Source: Paenibacillus elgii NBRC 100335
GTDB taxonomy: Bacteria; Bacillota; Bacilli; Paenibacillales; NBRC-103111
Assembly (NCBI RefSeq): GCF_004000865.1
Contig: NZ_BIMB01000057.1
Location: 1 to 45,592, forward strand
Length of the DNA stretch: 45,592 nt
Direction of reading: 5' to 3'
Part shown: one piece after another, positions 41,684-45,592 of the stretch
Numbering within the stretch: the first letter of the stretch is position 1
Layout: each line of letters begins with the position of its first letter
Notes under the pieces: model-generated
Database searches by the model: none
What the model saw: only the letters and a program-made list of their open reading frames with translations
Told to the model about the DNA's origin: nothing
Program-made: the position numbers and the translations under genes

Positions 41684-43141
41684 ATGTACCGCATCGACTG
41701 GCAGCCGGACGAGAGTTCGCCGCTGCCGCTCTATTTGCAAATCAAAACCTATATGAAACGCAAAATCGAAAACGGCGAATGGCCGGTCGGCAGCCGCATC
41801 CCGACACAGCGGCAATTGGCCGAGGCGCTCGGCGTCAACCGGTCCACGGTCGTTACGGCGCTTCAGGAGCTGATCGCCGACGGACTGCTTGAAGGCGACG
41901 GTCGCCGCGGCACAAAGGTGGTGAACAATCCGTGGTCCCTGCTCACCTCGCGCACCCCACCCGACTGGGATTCGTATGTCCAGGCCGGCTGGCACCGGCC
42001 GAATCTGCCGACCATCCAAACGATCAATGAGACGGAATTTCAAGCCGGGATGATCCGTTTAAGCACGGGAGAACCGTCTCCGGCGCTGTATCCGCAGCCG
42101 CTGCTCGGGGAGGTGTTCGGCCGCCTTGCCTCCCGCATTCACACGCTCGGCTACGAAGAGCCGCGCGGGCTGCTGCCGCTGCGGGAACAGCTAAGCCGCC
42201 ACCTGCAATCGCTCGGCATCCCTGCTTCCCCGGCCTCCATTCTGATCGTCTCGGGAGCGCTGCAAGCCCTGCAGCTTATTTCCCTCGGACTTGTCAAGCC
42301 GGGAGCCACCATGATTACGGAGAGCCCCTCCTACCTGCACTCCCTGCATGTATTTCATTCTGCCGGAGTCCGGTTGGCGGGGCTGGAGATGGATTCGGAG
42401 GGCATTCGCATTCGCGGGTTGTCCGAACTGAAGCCCCAGCCGAACCGGATGCTGTATACGATTCCGTCCTTCCACAACCCGACAGGCATCGTCATGTCGG
42501 AGCGGCGGCGCGTCGAACTGCTGCGGGAATGCGAGCGGCTGCAGCTCCCGGTGATCGAGGATGACGTCTACCGCGAGCTCTGGCTGGACGCCCCGCCGCC
42601 TCCGCCCTTGAAAGCGCGCGATCCGAGCGGGCTCGTCCTTTACTTGGGAAGCGTCTCCAAGACGGTCGGCCCGGGCCTGCGCACCGGCTGGATCACCGGA
42701 CCCGAGCCGGTCATTCGGCGGCTTGCGGATCTCAAAATGCAGACCGATTACGGGTCAAGCTCGCTTTCCCAATGGGCGCTGACGGAATGGTTCGAACGAG
42801 GCTTTCATGAAGAGCATTTAAACCGGGTGCGTATCGTGTTGAGGCAAAGACGTGACGATGTGTTGGACATGCTGCAGAAGCATTTGTCGGGGGTTGCGGT
42901 ATGGCGTGTGCCTGCAGGCGGATTTTACATTTGGCTGCGAATCGTGCCTCCCATCTCCATGAATGCGCTTTTTACGCGTGCGCTTCAGGAGGGTATCTTG
43001 TTCAACCCCGGAACGGTGTATGACTCGCTCGGCGGTCCCTACATCCGGCTCTCTTATTCCTTCGAATCGGCGGATCGCCTGAATTTTGGCCTTCGGAAGC
43101 TGGCCGGATTGATCCGGGAACTGAGCTCCCGGCCAAGATAA
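41684..43141 (+). CDS. MocR-type (GntR-aminotransferase) transcriptional regulator
   Basis: A protein of 485 residues. Residues 1-80 form a GntR winged helix (GSRIPTQRQLAEALGVNRSTVVTALQELI). The rest is a fold-type I aminotransferase domain with LSTGEPSPALYP, IPSFHNPTGIVMS, IEDDVYRELW and LGSVSKTVGPGLRTGW, which keeps the PLP-binding lysine. MocR proteins such as GabR and PdxR bind PLP and often an amino acid. GGAGGG precedes the ATG by ten bases. Divergent from the LysE-type exporter gene, which it probably controls. Confidence 0.94.
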   Translation: MYRIDWQPDESSPLPLYLQIKTYMKRKIENGEWPVGSRIPTQRQLAEALGVNRSTVVTALQELIADGLLEGDGRRGTKVVNNPWSLLTSRTPPDWDSYVQAGWHRPNLPTIQTINETEFQAGMIRLSTGEPSPALYPQPLLGEVFGRLASRIHTLGYEEPRGLLPLREQLSRHLQSLGIPASPASILIVSGALQALQLISLGLVKPGATMITESPSYLHSLHVFHSAGVRLAGLEMDSEGIRIRGLSELKPQPNRMLYTIPSFHNPTGIVMSERRRVELLRECERLQLPVIEDDVYRELWLDAPPPPPLKARDPSGLVLYLGSVSKTVGPGLRTGWITGPEPVIRRLADLKMQTDYGSSSLSQWALTEWFERGFHEEHLNRVRIVLRQRRDDVLDMLQKHLSGVAVWRVPAGGFYIWLRIVPPISMNALFTRALQEGILFNPGTVYDSLGGPYIRLSYSFESADRLNFGLRKLAGLIRELSSRPR

Positions 43142-43145
43142 GGTT

Positions 43146-43176
43146 TGACAAGGAATGACACGATGTTTTCATATTG
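43146..43176 (+). promoter_or_regulatory. Candidate promoter of the cupredoxin gene
   Basis: A perfect TTGACA (43146-43151) is followed after 19 bases by CATATT (43171-43176). The spacing is long, so it is only a candidate. It overlaps the end of the regulator gene region and lies about 95 bases ahead of the cupredoxin start. Confidence 0.35.
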
Positions 43177-43270
43177 TTGTCACCGCTCCGACACAGCCAT
43201 AAGACCGCTGGTTGCTGTATCATGGGGTAAGAAAAATATTCCATGATGGTTGTGAAAGGGGACTTACCGA

Positions 43271-43642
43271 ATGAAAAAATGGATCGTCAGTGCGGCAGCA
43301 GTCGGGATGATTTTCGCCTTGTCCGCGTGCGGAGCCAAAGAAACCCCGAAAGCGGAGCAGGCCAACAGCAATCCGGCGGCTCAGCAGGTAAAATTGGTAG
43401 CCACGAACTTCCAGTTCGATCAGAAAGAATATAAAGTAAAAAAAGGCGAGGACGTTACGTTTTCGCTGGAAAACAAACAAGGCATGCATGCCGTGCAAAT
43501 TAGCGGCGTAAACGTCGGCTTGGACAACAACAACAAGACCAAAACGGTAAAAATCGACAAGGCCGGCACATACGATATCGTCTGCTCGCTTCCTTGCGGC
43601 CAAGGCCATGCTACGATGAAATCCACGCTTGTTGTGGAATAA
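43271..43642 (+). CDS. Free-standing CuA-like cupredoxin lipoprotein
   Basis: A protein of 123 residues. A lipoprotein signal with lipobox LSAC at residues 17-20 is followed by a short polar linker and one cupredoxin domain. The C-terminal CSLPCGQGHATM has the CuA spacing of cytochrome oxidase subunit II (Cys-x3-Cys-x3-His-x2-Met), and the upstream His of GMHAVQI supplies the remaining ligand. The Glu that stands between the two Cys in oxidase is Leu here, but that ligand is a backbone carbonyl. There is no membrane anchor and no oxidase gene nearby. It may carry electrons or copper at the cell surface. GAAAGGGG precedes the ATG. Confidence 0.88.
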   Translation: MKKWIVSAAAVGMIFALSACGAKETPKAEQANSNPAAQQVKLVATNFQFDQKEYKVKKGEDVTFSLENKQGMHAVQISGVNVGLDNNNKTKTVKIDKAGTYDIVCSLPCGQGHATMKSTLVVE

Positions 43643-43670
43643 GAATAGCCTAATATAACGGCGAATAAAT

Positions 43671-43717
43671 CCAAAGCGGCTTCGTTTGTCCTACGGGACG
43701 GGCGGGGCCGTTTTAAA
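43671..43717 (+). terminator. Terminator of the cupredoxin gene
   Basis: Branched inverted repeat: outer AAAGCGGC / GGCCGTTTT and inner GTCC-TAC-GGGAC, ending in TTTT, 30 bases behind the stop. Confidence 0.6.
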
Positions 43718-43721
43718 GTAT

Positions 43722-43776
43722 AAAAAAGGGCCTGCTCCACGGCTTGGTTTATTCCAAGCGTGAAGCAAGCCTTTTT
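43722..43776. terminator. Bidirectional terminator between cupredoxin and cvpA
   Basis: A long imperfect hairpin with A run at 43722-43727, centre CTTGG-TTTATT-CCAAG, and T run at 43771-43776. It can stop transcription of both convergent units. Confidence 0.8.
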
Positions 43777-43797
43777 CAGTTATTCCATTCTGCGGTT

Positions 43798-44364
43798 TCA
43801 GGATTCCCCCGCTTTAACCCGGCCGCTCCGGTTGTTCCAGAGCTCCTGCAGCTTATCGGTCAAAATCGGCGTATGCGCCAGAACGTATGGCGTCAGCATG
43901 GAGTGTTTGAGCTGATTCTGCGCGCCGTCGTTCGGGATGACCGTCATGACATGGACGGCGATCACTGCGATGACCGCCGCTTCCGCCAAGCCGAGCGCCG
44001 CTCCGCTCCATTGATTGACCTGTTTGAGCCCCGGCGCCGCCGCCAGCCAGTTCAGCAGCCGCCCGCCGATACTGAACGCGATTTTGACCCCGAAAAACAA
44101 TATTGCAAAAGCCAACGCATTATACACGTAAGTGTCCAGCTTCAAGCCTTTGGCTAAAAATTCATACTTCTGGTACGTTTCATGCCCGGATAGCGCAAGC
44201 GTACTGCCTACCAATGGCGCCAGATCGTCATAAAAGAAAAAGGCGATCAAATACGCGGCCACGAGACCGACGACCGATACGAGTTGGCCGATAAAGCCGC
44301 GCGCGAACCCTAGAACCGTTCCGGCGGCGAGCACCACCAGAACGGTGTAATCCAATCCGTTCAT
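43798..44364 (-). CDS. cvpA: CvpA family membrane protein
   Basis: A protein of 188 residues with four membrane segments (YTVLVVLAAGTVLGFARGFIGQLVSVVGLVAAYLIAFFF in the first two, then ALAFAILFFGVKIAFSIGG and AALGLAEAAVIAVIAVHVM). This matches CvpA/YshB. AAGGA precedes the ATG by seven bases. It follows the coiled-coil gene by three bases, so they are co-transcribed. In Bacillus cvpA lies between zapA and polX-mutS2. The role of CvpA is unclear (envelope homeostasis or colicin V production in E. coli). Confidence 0.9.
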   Translation of the reverse strand: MNGLDYTVLVVLAAGTVLGFARGFIGQLVSVVGLVAAYLIAFFFYDDLAPLVGSTLALSGHETYQKYEFLAKGLKLDTYVYNALAFAILFFGVKIAFSIGGRLLNWLAAAPGLKQVNQWSGAALGLAEAAVIAVIAVHVMTVIPNDGAQNQLKHSMLTPYVLAHTPILTDKLQELWNNRSGRVKAGES

Positions 44365-44367
44365 TCG

Positions 44368-45592
44368 CTATTCCTTCTCCACGAGCTCGATCCATTCGTT
44401 ATATTCGATCTGGAGCTTCTCGTACTCGGATTTCAAGTTCTGCAATTCTTCGAATACTTGCTCCGCCTTCTCCTGATGCTGCCCGTATTCGGCCTGCAGC
44501 GCTTTGTGCAGTTTTATCTGCTCGGTGAGCTGCTCCTGCAGCTCGTTGTACAGCTCGACCTGAAGCTCCAGCTCGTCCTTTTGCTCTGCCAGCTCAATCC
44601 GCAGCTGGGCTCCCTGGGCCGCTTGCTCGGTCAGCTCGGAGATTTTCGCTTCCTGCGCAGCCAACCGCTGCTCTAACGTTTCCCGCTCGCTCTGCGCCGT
44701 TTGCTGCCGGCCCTCAAGCGCGGCGCACTGCTCCTGAAGGGCACGGCTCAGCTCTTCAGCCGCTTTGCGTTCCTGGCGCAGCTCAGCAAGCTCGCGTTCG
44801 CGCTCACCGAGTAGGCGCTGGAACTCCTCATGACGCGACTCCTGCGCAGCCGCCGCTTCGCGCAGCCCCGCTTCTTGCTCGGCCAAGCGCCGCGCCAGCT
44901 CGTCATGCTGCCCTTGCAGCTCGTCATAGAGCTCCTGATGCAGGCCGATCTCTTCCTCCTGCTCGCGGAGCTTAGCCCGCAGCTCGTCGACCTGCGCCGC
45001 CTGCGTCTCGCTGCGCCGCTCCCGTTCGGCAAGCTCGCGCGCCAGCTCGGCCTCCCGCTCGCTAAGCTGCTGTCCGAGCTGCGCGATGCGCGCCGCCAAG
45101 GCAGCCGCTTCTTCGTCGAACCGCTGCTTCGCTTCGGCCAGCTCGCTTTCCCGCCTCCGCTCCAGTGCTTCCAACTGCCGCCGCTGCTCTTCTTCGCGGG
45201 CCGCCAGCCGGGCGTCGCTCTCGGCTACCCGAGCCTCCAGCTTGCGCTGTAGCTCCGCTTCTTGGGCTGCGCTGTGCTCCCGCAAAGCGGCCAGCTCGCC
45301 TTCGAGCTCGTTGTACAGCTCCTGCTGCAGTGCGAGCTCGTCTTCCTGCTCACGCCGCTTTCCGCGCAGGGCTTCCAGCTCCGCCTGCAGGCCGTCGCCG
45401 CGCTGCAATTGCTCGCGCGTCTTCTCCAACTGCTCGCCAAGCTGCACCTCGAGGCGACGCTTCTGTTCCTTCAGCTCCGCCTCGCGAGCCGCTAGACGCT
45501 CGGCGTAGCTCGCTTCCGCTTCGTGCATCTGCTCCGCCAGCATCGCCTTTGCCGCGACTACTGCCTCGCGGCTGCGCTCCCGCTCGGCCGCG
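44368..45592 (-). CDS. Long coiled-coil protein, N-terminus outside window
   Basis: The frame is open to the right edge: at least 407 residues, the internal ATG at 45543 is not the start because the coiled-coil pattern goes on ahead of it (REAVVAAKAMLAEQ). The protein is almost wholly Glu, Gln, Leu, Ala and Arg in heptads. A motif ELYNEL (once ELYDEL) recurs every 126 to 129 residues, and the end reads EYNEWIELVEKE. I do not recognise a family. It stands where zapA is found in B. subtilis, ahead of cvpA, so a structural or division-related role is possible but unsupported by sequence. Confidence 0.8.
   Translation of the reverse strand, partial: AAERERSREAVVAAKAMLAEQMHEAEASYAERLAAREAELKEQKRRLEVQLGEQLEKTREQLQRGDGLQAELEALRGKRREQEDELALQQELYNELEGELAALREHSAAQEAELQRKLEARVAESDARLAAREEEQRRQLEALERRRESELAEAKQRFDEEAAALAARIAQLGQQLSEREAELARELAERERRSETQAAQVDELRAKLREQEEEIGLHQELYDELQGQHDELARRLAEQEAGLREAAAAQESRHEEFQRLLGERERELAELRQERKAAEELSRALQEQCAALEGRQQTAQSERETLEQRLAAQEAKISELTEQAAQGAQLRIELAEQKDELELQVELYNELQEQLTEQIKLHKALQAEYGQHQEKAEQVFEELQNLKSEYEKLQIEYNEWIELVEKE

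Overview
The window reads as a chromosomal piece of a spore-forming, GC-rich Firmicute, most likely Paenibacillus. The basis is strong AGGAGG-type ribosome binding sites with frequent GTG and TTG starts, a Spo0E-like phosphatase, PspA, MutS2, CvpA and AlaR/AlaT homologues, and a lipopeptide-type NRPS. Most genes lie on the minus strand. I saw no rRNA, tRNA, CRISPR array, transposase or prophage.

Left part (1-11.4 kb): a biosynthetic operon read right to left. It runs type II thioesterase, two ABC half-exporters, then a very large NRPS that leaves the window at base 1. The NRPS begins with a starter-type condensation domain, so the product is probably N-acylated. Its first adenylation domain has a valine-type specificity code and is followed by an epimerisation domain. 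An acyl-D-Val start and a TE-ABC-ABC-NRPS order resemble the tridecaptin locus layout as I recall it. A 520-base AT-rich leader with two Spo0A-box-like heptamers precedes the operon.

11.4-17.4 kb: an AraC regulator with two Gfo/Idh/MocA dehydrogenases (one operon, with AraC-like half-sites ahead of it), a class I aminotransferase, a site-2-protease-like M50 membrane peptidase and an ArsC/Spx-fold protein. 17.5-19.4 kb: a YdcF-like envelope protein (plus strand), then a convergent RluA-type pseudouridine synthase carrying an unusual insertion.

19.4-29.9 kb: a cobalamin uptake and late-biosynthesis operon under a clear cobalamin riboswitch: btuF-btuC-btuD-cobT-cobU-[two nested palindromic repeats]-cbiB-cobS-cobD::cobQ fusion-pduO, ending in the pseudouridine synthase gene. 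No corrin-ring genes are present, so here it supports uptake, side-chain assembly, adenosylation and nucleotide-loop assembly.

29.9-35.7 kb: a small lipoprotein, a Spo0E-like protein, an alaR-alaT operon with a structured leader, a short GNAT-like protein, cysteine synthase and an MFS transporter.

35.8-37.9 kb: a compact candidate envelope-stress module. A perfect sigma-W-type ECF promoter (TGAAAC, 16 bases, CGTA) lies ahead of pspA. Behind pspA come a DUF350 membrane protein, a 27-residue membrane microprotein that is easily missed, and a double zinc-ribbon protein. This is my best candidate for an under-described system.

37.9-45.6 kb: mutS2, a YvlD-like membrane protein, a LysE-type exporter divergent from a MocR regulator, a free-standing CuA-like cupredoxin lipoprotein, cvpA and a coiled-coil protein that leaves the right edge.
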